From Spirochaetaceae bacterium (GTDB taxonomy: Bacteria; Spirochaetota; Spirochaetia; SZUA-6; DRHE01): 62,191 bases of DNA. The position numbers and the translations under genes are program-made. Shown piece after piece: positions 31,825 through 41,310 of the stretch. The notes under the pieces are model-generated. The model was not told where the DNA came from. It saw only the letters and a program-made list of their open reading frames with translations, and did no database searches. Position 1 is the first letter of the stretch; each line of letters opens with the position of its first letter. The stretch is taken from NCBI GenBank assembly GCA_020353535.1, contig CP070696.1, positions 2,541,974 through 2,604,164 on the forward strand. The letters are read 5' to 3'.

Positions 31825-32890
31825 GGGTCCGATCGTTGGCGGTTCCTTCGAAATAATCACAGCTGGGACCGAGCTTCTTCTTCAGCGCTTCGGTCTCTGC
31901 GGCCAGCCGCTGCACTACCTCTTCGGAAAGCCTTTCTCCCGCGGCCTCGACATTCGCCTCCAATTGTTGCCGGGAGCGCGCACCGGCCAGCACGCAACTG
32001 ATACCGGGACCCTGCAGGGTCCATCGCAAGGCCACCTCCGCCGTGCTCCGGCCCAGTTCGCGGGCGATCGTCCGCACTGCCAGTACCGCCTGCCAGGTCT
32101 CCTCTTCCGCTCCGCCTTCACCGTGCCGGGCAAGCTCGTTTTTGCGCGCATCAAAATGACGGGTCCGTCGCCGCCAAACCGGCAGTTCATCCAAACCGGC
32201 ATAGCGCTCCGTGAGCAATCCCTGCCATAGAGGCATGTACCCCACCACGCCGATTCCAAGCTCCCGGCACTGGGGCAGAATTTCGTGCTCGATCGCTCGC
32301 GCCACGAGACTGTAGGGAAGCTGATCGACCACGATCATGGTCCCGGTATCCAGGGCTTCTCTAAGCTTTGGGGCGGCGAAGTTGCTCACCCCGATATATC
32401 GCACCTTTCCCTGCTCCTGCAGCCGACGCAGCGCGGTGAAGGTCTCCTGCACCGAAGGGCAGTCCGTCTGTTGTTCCTTGAAGTGACCGATCGAGTGCGG
32501 CGTGATCGGCCAATGCACCATGTACAGATCTATGTACTCGGTGCCAAGACGTTTGAGGCTGTCTTCGCAGTGCCGGGGAAGAACATCCGGAGCAACATTG
32601 CTGGGACTGATCTTGGTTCCGATTACAATTCGATCCCTGGGAATGCCTCGAATAGCCCGGCCCAGGGATGACTCGCTGCGACCCTCGTTGTAGGACTCGG
32701 CGGTGTCGAAGTAGGTGATGCCCAGATCCACGGCGCGCCTCACCACCTGGTCCGCATCTGCCTGAGCTTGCTCCCCCCAGTACTCGCCCCCGCCGAAAGA
32801 CCAGCAGCCTACGCCCAAGGCGGACAGCTTCAAATCCGAAGATCCACAATTTCGTAGTTCCAAATCTCTCGATCTCCTTTTCCCCCGCAT
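31820..32890 (-). CDS. Aldo/keto reductase
   Basis: A 356-residue NAD(P)-dependent aldo/keto reductase. The catalytic Asp and Tyr are in Y-F-D-T-A-E-S-Y-N-E-G, Lys in V-I-G-T-K-I, and His in Y-M-V-H-W-P. Cofactor binding is seen in C-V-L-A-G-A-R-S-R-Q-Q-L. Two starts are possible: ATG at 32890, with a weak site, or TTG at 32863, with GGAGA 8 bases upstream and a more typical N terminus (E-L-R-N-C-G). It belongs to the leftward cluster with a Gfo/Idh/MocA protein and an alcohol dehydrogenase, pointing to sugar or polyol oxidoreduction. Confidence 0.92.
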   Translation of the reverse strand: MRGKRRSRDLELRNCGSSDLKLSALGVGCWSFGGGEYWGEQAQADADQVVRRAVDLGITYFDTAESYNEGRSESSLGRAIRGIPRDRIVIGTKISPSNVAPDVLPRHCEDSLKRLGTEYIDLYMVHWPITPHSIGHFKEQQTDCPSVQETFTALRRLQEQGKVRYIGVSNFAAPKLREALDTGTMIVVDQLPYSLVARAIEHEILPQCRELGIGVVGYMPLWQGLLTERYAGLDELPVWRRRTRHFDARKNELARHGEGGAEEETWQAVLAVRTIARELGRSTAEVALRWTLQGPGISCVLAGARSRQQLEANVEAAGERLSEEVVQRLAAETEALKKKLGPSCDYFEGTANDRTR

Positions 32891-32935
32891 CCGGTGGCAT
32901 CCCGCCTCAGCAACCGACGAGCCACCGAGGACGCC

Positions 32936-34051
32936 TCAAGCGAATCTTCCGTCAAAGTCCTGCCTGTCATCTTCCGGTTCCAGCGGGAAGCGTACGGGCC
33001 GGCCGTCCCGATTGGACCTGTAGATTCCGGTAAACAGCTCCACGGTTTTCCGACCTTCTTCACCGCTGACCAGGGGCTCCCTGTCCTCCAGAATCGCCTG
33101 GAGAAAATCCTGTATCTGCAGCCGGTGATAGTAACTGGCCGCGTCGATGGTCTCGAAAAACTCCGTGTCCTCCTGCTTCCACTTTTCCAGCATCCGTTCC
33201 TGACCCGGAACGGTCCACAGGTCGTTTACCGGGGGTTCCAACACCGGTGATACCCCGGCGATGAACATGGCTCCGCCGTCGGTCTGAACGCCCACGGAGG
33301 CTCCGTTACTCCCATGCACGTGAACCTTGCCGTACAATCCCGGCTTCTGGGAGTTGGAGACCACGATGTTGCCCAAACCCCCGCCGGCAAATCGAAGCAC
33401 GGCGATCGCCGTATCCTCCACCTCGATGTAGGGGTGATTGAGGTTGTCCCAGCAGCCGTACAGTTCGGCGATCGGACCCATGAACCACAGGAGAAGGTCG
33501 AGCTGGTGCGGCGCCTGGTTGACCAGCACACCGCCACCCTCCATCCTCCAGCTGCCCCGCCAGGGATCGCTGCGGTAGTAGGGCTCATCCCGCCAGCCCA
33601 GCATGGTCACCATGCCGAGCACAGGTGAGCCTATGCTTCCCCCGTCGATGGCCTGCTTCACCCGTAACGCAGGGGCGTACCAGCGTCTCTGGCTGACTGT
33701 GGCCAGCTTGCAGCCAGACTTCGCCGCCGTGGAAATCATGGCGTCACAGTCCTGCAGGGAGGAGGCTAGCGGCTTTTCCACAAGCACGTGTACCCCTGTC
33801 TCCAGGGCTTGTACCGTCGGGGCGGCATGAAAGGGGTGGGGCGTGCAGACGACCACCGCATCGACCTGCTTCAACATCGCCTCCAGATCGCTGTAACCTG
33901 CGGCCCGGTACTGTGCTGCGAATGCCTCGGCCTTATCCGCAGAGCGGCTGTATGCAGCCACAAACTCGGATTCCGGCAGCTCCGAGAGAGCCCCGGCATG
34001 GGTGTGGCTGACCTTTCCGCAGCCGATCACGCCTGTACGCAGTCTCTTCAT
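32936..34051 (-). CDS. Gfo/Idh/MocA-family oxidoreductase
   Basis: A 371-residue NAD(P)-dependent sugar or cyclitol dehydrogenase. The Rossmann start is T-G-V-I-G-C-G-K-V-S-H-T-H. The cofactor/active-site motif V-L-V-E-K-P-L-A (E-K-P) is present near residue 95, and the C-terminal domain has G-G-G-V-L-V-N-Q-A-P-H-Q-L-D with the conserved His. The neighbours are a Zn alcohol dehydrogenase, an aldo/keto reductase and URO-D proteins. The substrate is probably a sugar, sugar acid or inositol derivative. Confidence 0.93.
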   Translation of the reverse strand: MKRLRTGVIGCGKVSHTHAGALSELPESEFVAAYSRSADKAEAFAAQYRAAGYSDLEAMLKQVDAVVVCTPHPFHAAPTVQALETGVHVLVEKPLASSLQDCDAMISTAAKSGCKLATVSQRRWYAPALRVKQAIDGGSIGSPVLGMVTMLGWRDEPYYRSDPWRGSWRMEGGGVLVNQAPHQLDLLLWFMGPIAELYGCWDNLNHPYIEVEDTAIAVLRFAGGGLGNIVVSNSQKPGLYGKVHVHGSNGASVGVQTDGGAMFIAGVSPVLEPPVNDLWTVPGQERMLEKWKQEDTEFFETIDAASYYHRLQIQDFLQAILEDREPLVSGEEGRKTVELFTGIYRSNRDGRPVRFPLEPEDDRQDFDGRFA

Positions 34052-34100
34052 TCTTCCTCCGCTGGATATCCTCTGCTTCCACCCGATCCTATGGACCAGG

Positions 34101-35129
34101 CTACGGTACCAGAACTACCTTCATCAGCTGCGGCTCTCCCCGGTGTAACCGCTCGAACCAGGCAGATCCTTCGGACAGCGGTGCCACAGCGCTGATCATG
34201 GTGTCGACATCTACCGCTCCACGGGCGAGCAGCTCCAGACAGACCGGATACTCACCGCTGGAGGCGCAGGATCCGTTCACGCTGATCTCCCGGGTCACCA
34301 CGGATTGCAGGGGAAACTCCAGCGACGGCGAGATATTTCCGATCAGGGCCAGGGATCCGCCCTTTCGCAAGGCTGCCACCGCATCCCCCAGCGCGCCGGC
34401 AACCCCGACCGCTTCCACGGCCACATCCACGCCTCTGGCCACGTGCTTTCGCACCTCCGCCCCCACCTCCGCATCCCTCGAGTTGACAACAAGATCCGCT
34501 CCGAGCTTCCGAGCCCACTCGAGCTTGCCCGCATCGATATCCGCCGCGATCACCGGGTTGCAGCCGAAGGCCTTGAGTACCTGGATGGCCAGAAGTCCGA
34601 TGTTGCCCGCTCCAACCACCAAAGCGGAATCGTTCAGAACGATTGGGATTCTGCGAATCCCGTGCACCGCGATGGACAGGGCTTCCACCATGGCGGCCTG
34701 AGGGAAGCTCACCCCGGCGGGCAGAGTGTAGAGTACGCGAGCCGGTACGGCCACGTACTCGGCGAAAGCTCCGTGCTGCCGGTACTCGTCGCAGGACACT
34801 CCCAGAACGCGGCGATTGTCGCAGAGGTTGATCTCACCCCTGCGGCAGTGCCAGCAGCTGCCGCAGTAGATCGTAGAGTCGAAGGTAACCCGCTGTCCCG
34901 CTTCCCATCCATGGACATCTGACCCAACCTCGGTGATGATACCGGCTGCTTCATGACCCATGATAATGGGCGGCTGCCTGCGGCCGCTGGAACCGTCCAT
35001 CCCGTGGACGTCACTGCCGCAGATACCGCAGGCTTTCACAGCGATCAGAACTTCTCCCGGACCGGCTTCGGGAGTGGGAACCTCCTTGAAGGCGAAGCGG
35101 TTGTACTCCTCCAACACCAGGGCTTTCAT
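34101..35129 (-). CDS. Zinc-dependent medium-chain alcohol dehydrogenase
   Basis: A 342-residue sorbitol/threonine-dehydrogenase-like enzyme. Catalytic zinc ligands are Cys in C-G-I-C-G-S-D-V-H-G and the H-E pair in G-H-E-A-A-G. The structural zinc loop has four Cys in Y-C-G-S-C-W-H-C-R-R-G-E-I-N-L-C. The NAD site is V-V-G-A-G-N-I-G-L-L. The ATG at 35129 overlaps the stop of the URO-D gene as ATGA, so the open frame to 35276 is not used. It probably oxidises a polyol or sugar derivative within the cluster. Confidence 0.93.
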   Translation of the reverse strand: MKALVLEEYNRFAFKEVPTPEAGPGEVLIAVKACGICGSDVHGMDGSSGRRQPPIIMGHEAAGIITEVGSDVHGWEAGQRVTFDSTIYCGSCWHCRRGEINLCDNRRVLGVSCDEYRQHGAFAEYVAVPARVLYTLPAGVSFPQAAMVEALSIAVHGIRRIPIVLNDSALVVGAGNIGLLAIQVLKAFGCNPVIAADIDAGKLEWARKLGADLVVNSRDAEVGAEVRKHVARGVDVAVEAVGVAGALGDAVAALRKGGSLALIGNISPSLEFPLQSVVTREISVNGSCASSGEYPVCLELLARGAVDVDTMISAVAPLSEGSAWFERLHRGEPQLMKVVLVP

Positions 35130-36061
35130 GAATCGATCCCCGTCCGATACTCCCGCGCCGTCCGGTACATGGCTTCGACATTCTCTGGAGGTGTGTCCGC
35201 CTGGATGGCGTTGCAGGGTGCGAAAATGTAGCCGCCATCGCGGCCGAGCACCCGCATCACCTCCCGAACGTGGCACACCACGCCTTCCTGCGAAGCTCTT
35301 GGCAGCACCCCCTGGGTATCCACGGCTCCGTGAAACACGAGATCCACCCCGAACACCCTCTTGAGACCCTCAGGCTCCATTTCATCGGCTGTGGTCTGCA
35401 CCGGATCCAGGATATCCACGCCCGCCTCGATCAGATCCTTCATGATCCCCCGGACCGATCCGCAGGAATGCACCATAACCTTGAGTCCGTAACGGTGAGC
35501 CAGACCGATCAGCTTTTTGTAGTTTTCGAAGTAAAATTCCCGCCACATCCCGCGGCTGAACAGCAGGCCATTCTGCGAGCCAAAATCGTTGCCGAAGATC
35601 GCCGTCCAAAAACCGCTCACGATCACCCGGCCGGCATTCTCCTCGCACTCCGGTATCAGGGCTTCGACATCGAACCATTCGGGCTTTGGCCAGGGATGCT
35701 TCAGCACCTCTTGGGGTGTTTCGGCGGTTTCCAGCGGACCTGCCAGGACCTCGTCGGCCCCGAACTTCCAGTCGTAGGCGGATCGCTGGTAGCGGATGCC
35801 GAAGGGGCAGGTGCGCTCGTTTTCGTTGACGGGCAACTTCGGCCCGCGGTAGATGGGCAGGAACGCCTCGTTCTGGCTGATATCCCGAGCCGAAAGATAG
35901 TACAGGTCACAGCCCAACTCATCGAGCAGCTCCCGCTCCGTGCTCACCCCGAAATGCATTTTGAGCATCTGATCCGCATCCCGTTTGGCCTGATAGTCGA
36001 TGGGAAAACGGTCGGGATTTCGATGCTGGCAGGTCGATTCAAAACGCTCTTTCGGATTCAT
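35126..36061 (-). CDS. URO-D/MtaA-family protein, copy A
   Basis: A 311-residue protein of the uroporphyrinogen decarboxylase superfamily. It retains an H-S-C-G motif (V-M-V-H-S-C-G-S-V-R), the H-x-C zinc-ligand pattern of the methyltransferase branch (MtaA/CmuA, methionine-synthase-like), and a later Cys in V-V-C-H. The N terminus M-N-P-K-E-R-F matches the other copy B start. AAGGAA lies about 9 bases before the chosen ATG at 36061. A promoter lies upstream at 36109-36137. It is not a heme-pathway HemE: no other tetrapyrrole genes are present. Methyl transfer or C-C/C-O chemistry on a sugar-derived substrate is possible. Confidence 0.85.
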   Translation of the reverse strand: MNPKERFESTCQHRNPDRFPIDYQAKRDADQMLKMHFGVSTERELLDELGCDLYYLSARDISQNEAFLPIYRGPKLPVNENERTCPFGIRYQRSAYDWKFGADEVLAGPLETAETPQEVLKHPWPKPEWFDVEALIPECEENAGRVIVSGFWTAIFGNDFGSQNGLLFSRGMWREFYFENYKKLIGLAHRYGLKVMVHSCGSVRGIMKDLIEAGVDILDPVQTTADEMEPEGLKRVFGVDLVFHGAVDTQGVLPRASQEGVVCHVREVMRVLGRDGGYIFAPCNAIQADTPPENVEAMYRTAREYRTGIDS

Positions 36062-36108
36062 CAGCCAGGATTCCTTTTCTTGACACAACTTCTTGCAGGA
36101 CAAACTGC

Positions 36109-36137
36109 ATCATACGAGACAATGAGGATCACTTCAA
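36109..36137 (-). promoter_or_regulatory. Promoter of URO-D/ADH/Gfo/AKR operon
   Basis: On the minus strand TTGAAG, 17 bases, TATGAT. It faces away from the IlvD/Edd gene, whose own promoter must lie in the same 130-base gap (TTGATC and TACTAT-like boxes are present but weak). Confidence 0.5.
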
Positions 36138-36193
36138 TTGATCAGATCCCACGTGTTTCGCTACTATAGTGACCTGGACACAGAAGGAGTACC

Positions 36194-37876
36194 ATGAATC
36201 AGTTTCAGGAAAACAAGGCGTTCCTCCAGCTTCCCGAAAATGCCCGGGCTCGCAGCCTGCTGAAATCCATGGGCTATGACACAGAGGATCTGAAACGTCC
36301 CCGCATCGGGGTGGCCAACACCTGGGGTGAGACCTCACCGGGACACGTTCATCTGCGCGGGGTGGCTGATGCGGTCAAGGCAGGAATCTGGCAGGCCGGA
36401 GGCACTCCTTTCGAATTCAACAGCGCCGCTCAGTGTCCGATGGCGGTGGGTGAACACGGTATGCGCTACGATCTGCCAACCCGGGACATCATCGCCGCAG
36501 AGGTGGAGGCGATCACCCACATTTCCATGCTCGATGCTCTGGTGATGATCTCCTCCTGTGACAAGAACGTACCGGCTCATCTCCTGGCGGCGGCCCGCCT
36601 GGACATCCCCGTGATCTTCGTCCCTGGAGGACCCATGGATTCCGGTCACTTCCACGGAAAGGAATCGGTCACCACCACGCTGGACAGCGAATGCTACGCC
36701 TTCGGCATCGGAGAACCGAAGATCTCCATAGAGCAGATAGAAGAGATGGAAAACTGGGTCTGCCCGGGGGCGGGTTCCTGCGCTCTCCTGGGAACGGCCA
36801 ATACCATGCAGGGCCTGGTAGAAGCACTGGGCCTTACGCTCCCCGGCGCCGGAACTGCAGCGGCCACCTCCGCCCGACGGCTGTGGCTGGCCAAGGAATC
36901 AGGCCGCAGGATCGTAGAGCTGGTGAATCGGGGCATCACCTCCTCCCGGATCATCAGCAAGCAGGCCGTGGCCAACGCCATCAAGGTGCTCCACGCCATC
37001 GGCGGTTCCACGAACGCCATCGCTCATCTCCTGGCCCTCTCCTACGAGCTGCATTGGGAAGGGGAGATCGATCTGGCTCTGATCGAACGCTTCAGCGACG
37101 AGATCCCCTGCATCACCAATGTCGTACCTAGCGGAGTGTACACGATGAGGGACTTCGACGAGGCGGGAGGAATCCAGACCGTGATGAAGCGCATCGAGGC
37201 TTCACTGGACCGGGAAGCTCTGACCGTGACCGGACAGACGGTCGGAGAAAACCTGGCAGCCGTGCAGGCCCCTGAGGACTCCGATGTGATCCGTCCTCTA
37301 GATCGGGCGATCGCCCGGGAGAGTCTGGTGATCCTCCGGGGCAATCTGGCCCGCTCGGCGGTGGTCCGTACTCCCGTTATCCCGAAGGAAATGTTTCAGC
37401 ATCGCGGACCTGCCCGGGTGTTCGACAGCCAGGAGGGGGCTCTGGCTGCACTGCGGGAGCACCGGATCAAAGAGGGGGACGTTCTGGTCCTGCGCTACGA
37501 AGGACCGAAGGGAGGACCGGGATTCAACGAAGTGTTCAAGGTCATCGGATTCCTCAACGCCTCGGGTCTCGAAACCAAGTGTGCCCTGGTCACTGACGGG
37601 CGCATCTCCGGCTTCGCCAAAGGGCCCTACATCTGCCAAGTGTCCCCGGAGGCTGCTGAGGGAGGCCCTCTGGCTGTGGTTGAGGATGGGGATGAAATCG
37701 AGATCGACATCCCGGCACGCAGAATCGATCTTGCCCTCCCGGAGCAAGAAATCGAGCGCCGCAGAGCCGCCTGGAAACCTCCGGCTCCTCGGGTTCGCGA
37801 GGGTATCCTGACCGCATACGCAAAACTGGCCAATCCGGCGGAATTGGGGGGCGGGCTGAATCTGCGTCTGCCCTGA
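36194..37876 (+). CDS. IlvD/Edd-family dehydratase
   Basis: A 560-residue iron-sulfur dehydratase. Cluster cysteines are likely those in A-A-Q-C-P-M-A-V-G, S-S-C-D-K-N-V-P and C-P-G-A-G-S-C. Further family motifs are T-A-N-T-M-Q, A-I-G-G-S-T-N-A-I-A-H-L and, near the end, T-D-G-R-I-S-G-F-A-K-G. Members dehydrate dihydroxy acids (IlvD) or sugar acids such as gluconate, arabonate or xylonate. With sugar dehydrogenases divergent beside it and no other branched-chain genes present, a sugar-acid dehydratase is favoured, but IlvD cannot be excluded. AGAAGGAG precedes the ATG. Confidence 0.9.
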   Translation: MNQFQENKAFLQLPENARARSLLKSMGYDTEDLKRPRIGVANTWGETSPGHVHLRGVADAVKAGIWQAGGTPFEFNSAAQCPMAVGEHGMRYDLPTRDIIAAEVEAITHISMLDALVMISSCDKNVPAHLLAAARLDIPVIFVPGGPMDSGHFHGKESVTTTLDSECYAFGIGEPKISIEQIEEMENWVCPGAGSCALLGTANTMQGLVEALGLTLPGAGTAAATSARRLWLAKESGRRIVELVNRGITSSRIISKQAVANAIKVLHAIGGSTNAIAHLLALSYELHWEGEIDLALIERFSDEIPCITNVVPSGVYTMRDFDEAGGIQTVMKRIEASLDREALTVTGQTVGENLAAVQAPEDSDVIRPLDRAIARESLVILRGNLARSAVVRTPVIPKEMFQHRGPARVFDSQEGALAALREHRIKEGDVLVLRYEGPKGGPGFNEVFKVIGFLNASGLETKCALVTDGRISGFAKGPYICQVSPEAAEGGPLAVVEDGDEIEIDIPARRIDLALPEQEIERRRAAWKPPAPRVREGILTAYAKLANPAELGGGLNLRLP

Positions 37877-37928
37877 AGGGTTGCCGCCGGCTCGATCGGG
37901 GACGGGCGCGGCTGCGAGTCGGCGCGGG

Positions 37929-38467
37929 TTAGATCCGATCCTGCAGAGACCGAATAGCCCTCAGATGCTTGCTTCTGGAAACACCGAGAAGGGGATAAAC
38001 GATCTCCGCGGGAGCTCTTCCCGAGGTAACCTCCGCCGCCTTTAGAAGAGACTTGGCAACGCTAATGCCCGGCCACTTCCCTGGTCGCAGATTAGATGGT
38101 TGACCGTCTGGGTTTGCTCGACCGGTCCGAAGGAACCCACGGGAAGGGGCAGAGATGACAGAGCCCGGCACACCGCGTGCTCGTAGGGATCGGTCACGGT
38201 GAGATCCAAAGCACCCGGGGTACGCAGCCAGCGGGTCAGAAACTGCAGGAGCTTGCCTTCGCTAGGCACATCGAAGGCAAGGAAGACTCCCCCGATGTTC
38301 AGCTTCTGAAAGTAGGGATTCCACAGATTGGGGCTTTCCGAGTAACGGGGAGGATTTCGACCGCCCACGATTCCGCTGATCCGCCACTACTCGTGGAAAC
38401 CTCTGGGTAAACGCAGATCATTGCTGACCAGTTCCTGCAGAGCGTCGAGCTTGCTCGGCTTGTTCAT
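37929..38467 (-). pseudogene. Decayed shikimate-dehydrogenase-like gene
   Basis: Reading leftward from an ATG at 38467, the frame gives a plausible N terminus (M-N-K-P-S-K-L-D-A-L-Q-E-L), hits TAG near 38390, and continues in frame with P-Y-F-Q-K-L-N-I-G-G-V-F-L-A-F-D-V and L-T-V-T-D-P-Y-E-H-A-V, which recalls the AroE substrate-binding domain (usually N-V-T-x-P-Y-K). Around 38080 the protein-like sequence shifts frame (G-K-W-P-G-I-S-V-A-K-S-L-L-K-A-A-E) and ends at 37929. The NADP-binding half is missing. A premature stop, a frameshift and truncation together mean a pseudogene. The family call is tentative. Confidence 0.6.
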
Positions 38468-38554
38468 CTCAAAACCAGTATTCCCATGAGCGGGGAAAAA
38501 TGCAATCATTCAATGTTTTTGAGGGCCGCGGCCATGGTCCCCTGGAGGAGAATC

Positions 38555-39733
38555 GTGAACACGAGAGAACGCTTCAATGCAGTAATGAACTTCGAACAGC
38601 CCGACAGAAACCTGCTGTGGGAAATGGGCTACTGGCCGGATACCCTGGAACGCTGGTACCAGGAGGGTCTGGAACGAAAAGAAAACCGGCTTGGTGCGCC
38701 CGGTGCCGGAATCCGCGGCGAAGCCTCCCCTCACGACGAGAGCTCAACAACCCGCTTCCGCGAACGGGATGCCCACCTGGCACTGGCCATGGATCCCGGA
38801 ATGATGAATCTGCCGGTGAACTCGGGTCCGCAGCCGTTGTTTGCGCAGGAGGTATTCGAGGAGACCGACGAATACCTCGTCTATCAGGACGAGTACGGAG
38901 TGAAGAAGCGATTGAGAAAAAGCGGCGCCTCCGTCCCGGAGTTCATAGGCTGGCAGGTGGAGAACCGCCGGGATTTCGAGCGCATCAAGGAGGAGCGCTT
39001 TCAGCCGAGGCTCGAGGAGCGGACTCCTGCAAATTGGTCGGAGCTGGTGAAAACATACCCGAATCGGAATTTCCCCCTGTCCATCGGCGGTTACCCCTTC
39101 GGTTTCTACGGATTCCTGCGTTACCTGATGGGAGAGCAACGGCTGCTGTTGAACTTCTACGACGATCCCCGCCTGGTCAAAGACATCATGGGATTTCTGG
39201 CCGACTTTTGGGTCGAATTGTGGGATCAGGCTCTTGCGGATGTAGAGGTGGACTGTGCGCATTTTTGGGAAGACATGGCCTACCGTACCGGTCCGCTGAT
39301 CTCTCCGGCCATGTTCCGGGAGTTCATGACACCCTGCTATCAAAAAGTAACTGGCTTCCTAAAAGATAAAGGAGTGCGGGTCATCCTGGTCGACTCCGAC
39401 GGAAATTTAGAACAGCTCATACCCCTGTTTCTGGAAGCCGGTCTCACCGGCGTGTGGCCGATCGAAGTGCGCGCCGGAAACGATCTGCTTGAAATCCGCC
39501 GCCGCTATCCGCGCCTGCAGATCCAGGGCGGCATCGACAAGCTGCAGATCGCCAGGGGCCGGGAAGCGATCGATCGGGAGCTGGAGTCGAAAGTTCCCTT
39601 CATGCTGCAGCAGGGCGGTTATATCCCCCACCTGGATCACTCGGCTCACCCGGAGATCTCCTGGCCGGATTTCCGCTACTACCGCGAGCAGCTCAAGGAT
39701 TTGATAGAGGCACAGGCAGGAGCAGGCAGATGA
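38555..39733 (+). CDS. URO-D-family protein, copy B
   Basis: A 392-residue protein of the uroporphyrinogen decarboxylase superfamily. The N terminus [17 protein letters not shown] is the family start. The residues corresponding to H-x-C-G are V-D-S-D-G-N, so the zinc-binding His and Cys of the methyltransferase branch are missing. G-G-I-D-K-L-Q-I and Y-I-P-H-L-D-H-S lie near the end. GTG at 38555 follows a strong GGAGGAG with 5-6 base spacing; the longer frame from 38486 is rejected. It overlaps the deaminase gene as ATGA. Confidence 0.87.
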   Translation: MNTRERFNAVMNFEQPDRNLLWEMGYWPDTLERWYQEGLERKENRLGAPGAGIRGEASPHDESSTTRFRERDAHLALAMDPGMMNLPVNSGPQPLFAQEVFEETDEYLVYQDEYGVKKRLRKSGASVPEFIGWQVENRRDFERIKEERFQPRLEERTPANWSELVKTYPNRNFPLSIGGYPFGFYGFLRYLMGEQRLLLNFYDDPRLVKDIMGFLADFWVELWDQALADVEVDCAHFWEDMAYRTGPLISPAMFREFMTPCYQKVTGFLKDKGVRVILVDSDGNLEQLIPLFLEAGLTGVWPIEVRAGNDLLEIRRRYPRLQIQGGIDKLQIARGREAIDRELESKVPFMLQQGGYIPHLDHSAHPEISWPDFRYYREQLKDLIEAQAGAGR

Positions 39734-40221
39734 AGAAGAGGGAGGACTATCTTTCCTGGGATGAGTACTTCATGGGAGTGGCGCTGTTATCCGCCCGGCG
39801 AAGCAAGGATCCAAACACACAGGTAGGAGCCTGTATCGTCAATCCGAGAAACAAGATCGTGGGCGTCGGCTACAATGGCCTGCCTACGGGGTGTCCCGAC
39901 GACCAGTTTCCCTGGGATCGGGAAGGGGATTTCCTGGAGACCAAATATCCCTATATCTGCCACGCCGAGCTCAATGCGGTGATCAACAAGATCTCCGCGG
40001 ACCTCTACGACTGCCGGCTGTACGTGGCGCTGTTCCCGTGCAACGAATGCGCCAAGGTGATCATCCAGGCGGGAATCAAGGAGGTGATCTATCTGTCGGA
40101 CAAATACGCCGAAACGGATCCGGTCAGGGCTTCCAAACGTATGTTCCAGGCCGCCGGGGTTCGCTGCCGGCAGTTACAGGTGAGTAGAAAGACGATTACC
40201 CTGGAATACCTGAATCCCTGA
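39730..40221 (+). CDS. dCMP deaminase (ComEB-like)
   Basis: A 163-residue zinc cytidine/deoxycytidylate deaminase. The zinc site is C-H-A-E-L-N-A (His and the proton-shuttle Glu) plus P-C-N-E-C (two Cys), with [14 protein letters not shown] typical of dCMP deaminase. It converts dCMP to dUMP for thymidylate synthesis in the cytosol. Family members near this length carry a further His/Cys zinc site at the N-terminal side; this is not obvious here. Its start overlaps the stop of URO-D copy B by 4 bases, an unexpected operon partner for a nucleotide enzyme. Confidence 0.92.
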   Translation: MKKREDYLSWDEYFMGVALLSARRSKDPNTQVGACIVNPRNKIVGVGYNGLPTGCPDDQFPWDREGDFLETKYPYICHAELNAVINKISADLYDCRLYVALFPCNECAKVIIQAGIKEVIYLSDKYAETDPVRASKRMFQAAGVRCRQLQVSRKTITLEYLNP

Positions 40222-40251
40222 ACCGGCGCCAACGGTCCAGCGAGCTTTCGG

Positions 40252-41310
40252 CTACTCCTCCCCTATACGGGCTTCCTCGTACATCCCCAGGATGCTTTCC
40301 AAGGGAACATCCTCGATGATCGTATTCGTCGGCGCAAGGATCAAGCCCCCATTGTGTCCGAGCTGATCGATTCGTTCCCGCACGAGCCGCCGTATCGCAC
40401 GCGGATCACTGCCGGGAAGCTCACTCTGCACGCTGACGCCGCCAAACAAGCTCAGGCGATCCCCGTGCTCCCGTTTCACCGCGGCCATATCCATGCACTC
40501 GGGCTGGATGGGATGAACCGCTGCGAAGCCGCACTCAATCAGATCCGCCAGCACCGAGCTCAGGTTCCCGTCGGAGTGGAGAAACACCAGCACCTTCGGG
40601 TTGATCGCCTTGAGTCGAAAAACGAACTCCTCCAATATGGGCCGTAGAATCTTCCGGAACAACTGCGGGCTGATCATCAAATCCTGCTGATGGGCAAAGT
40701 CTCCGAAGATCATGGCACAGCGGGCTCCGGCACGTACAGCGTTCTCCGCCCGAGTGAACTCCACCGCGGCAATCCGCTGCAAAAGCTCACAGACGTAGTC
40801 CGTACGTCTCAGGCAGTCGACCAGAAAATCGTCATACCGGCGCATGAAGTAGGCAATCTTGAACGGATTGTCGCATCCGCTCAGGGTGCAGAAGCCCGAT
40901 CGATTGGCACGCCGGATTTCCGTAAAAACCGTCGTGGTATGGAGCACATCCTCAGGTGTGGGCCAGTCGAAACTGTCCAGATCTTCCGTGTCGTAAAAAG
41001 GCCCGTAGATTCTGTGACCTTGTGGAGAATTGGGATGACGCAGAAGCACCACTCCATACGGGCTGACTTCCACCACGCTTCCCGGATCGATACGGGATTG
41101 GACGGCGGCCGGGATTGGCTGCCTCTTGTCTATCGGCAGATCTACGCGCCGGAAATCGATTCCGAGTTTGCGCAGCAGATCTTCCTTGTCCGCCACACCC
41201 AAATAGGTGCGCAAACTCTCAACAACCTGATCGGTGGCCATCAGCTCCAGAGGCGGCCGATCGGCTCGCCGGCAGGCCACTGTTTTCAAAAGCCGCTGGT
41301 AGGAATCCAT
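40252..41310 (-). CDS. URO-D-family protein, copy C
   Basis: A 352-residue protein of the uroporphyrinogen decarboxylase superfamily. The position of H-x-C-G reads L-H-S-D-G-N, so His is kept and Cys is Asp. Y-G-V-V-L-L-R-H-P-N-S-P-Q-G and L-F-G-G-V-S-V-Q are further landmarks. The ATG at 41310 starts M-D-S-Y-Q-R-L; the frame to 41355 adds a poor N terminus. It is transcribed toward the dCMP deaminase gene. It is divergent from copies A and B at the active site, so a different substrate or reaction is likely. Confidence 0.85.
   Translation of the reverse strand: MDSYQRLLKTVACRRADRPPLELMATDQVVESLRTYLGVADKEDLLRKLGIDFRRVDLPIDKRQPIPAAVQSRIDPGSVVEVSPYGVVLLRHPNSPQGHRIYGPFYDTEDLDSFDWPTPEDVLHTTTVFTEIRRANRSGFCTLSGCDNPFKIAYFMRRYDDFLVDCLRRTDYVCELLQRIAAVEFTRAENAVRAGARCAMIFGDFAHQQDLMISPQLFRKILRPILEEFVFRLKAINPKVLVFLHSDGNLSSVLADLIECGFAAVHPIQPECMDMAAVKREHGDRLSLFGGVSVQSELPGSDPRAIRRLVRERIDQLGHNGGLILAPTNTIIEDVPLESILGMYEEARIGEE

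Noticed and set aside
35126..36061. HemE (heme synthesis uroporphyrinogen decarboxylase)
   Set aside because: The sequence carries the H-x-C motif of the methyltransferase branch and there are three divergent copies, with no tetrapyrrole genes nearby.
35270..36169. A 299-codon plus-strand open frame opposite URO-D copy A
   Set aside because: Shadow of a well-supported minus-strand gene; composition follows codon bias of that gene.
36194..37876. Firm assignment as IlvD of branched-chain amino acid synthesis
   Set aside because: No other ilv or leu genes are in the window and the neighbours are sugar oxidoreductases, so only the family level is supported.
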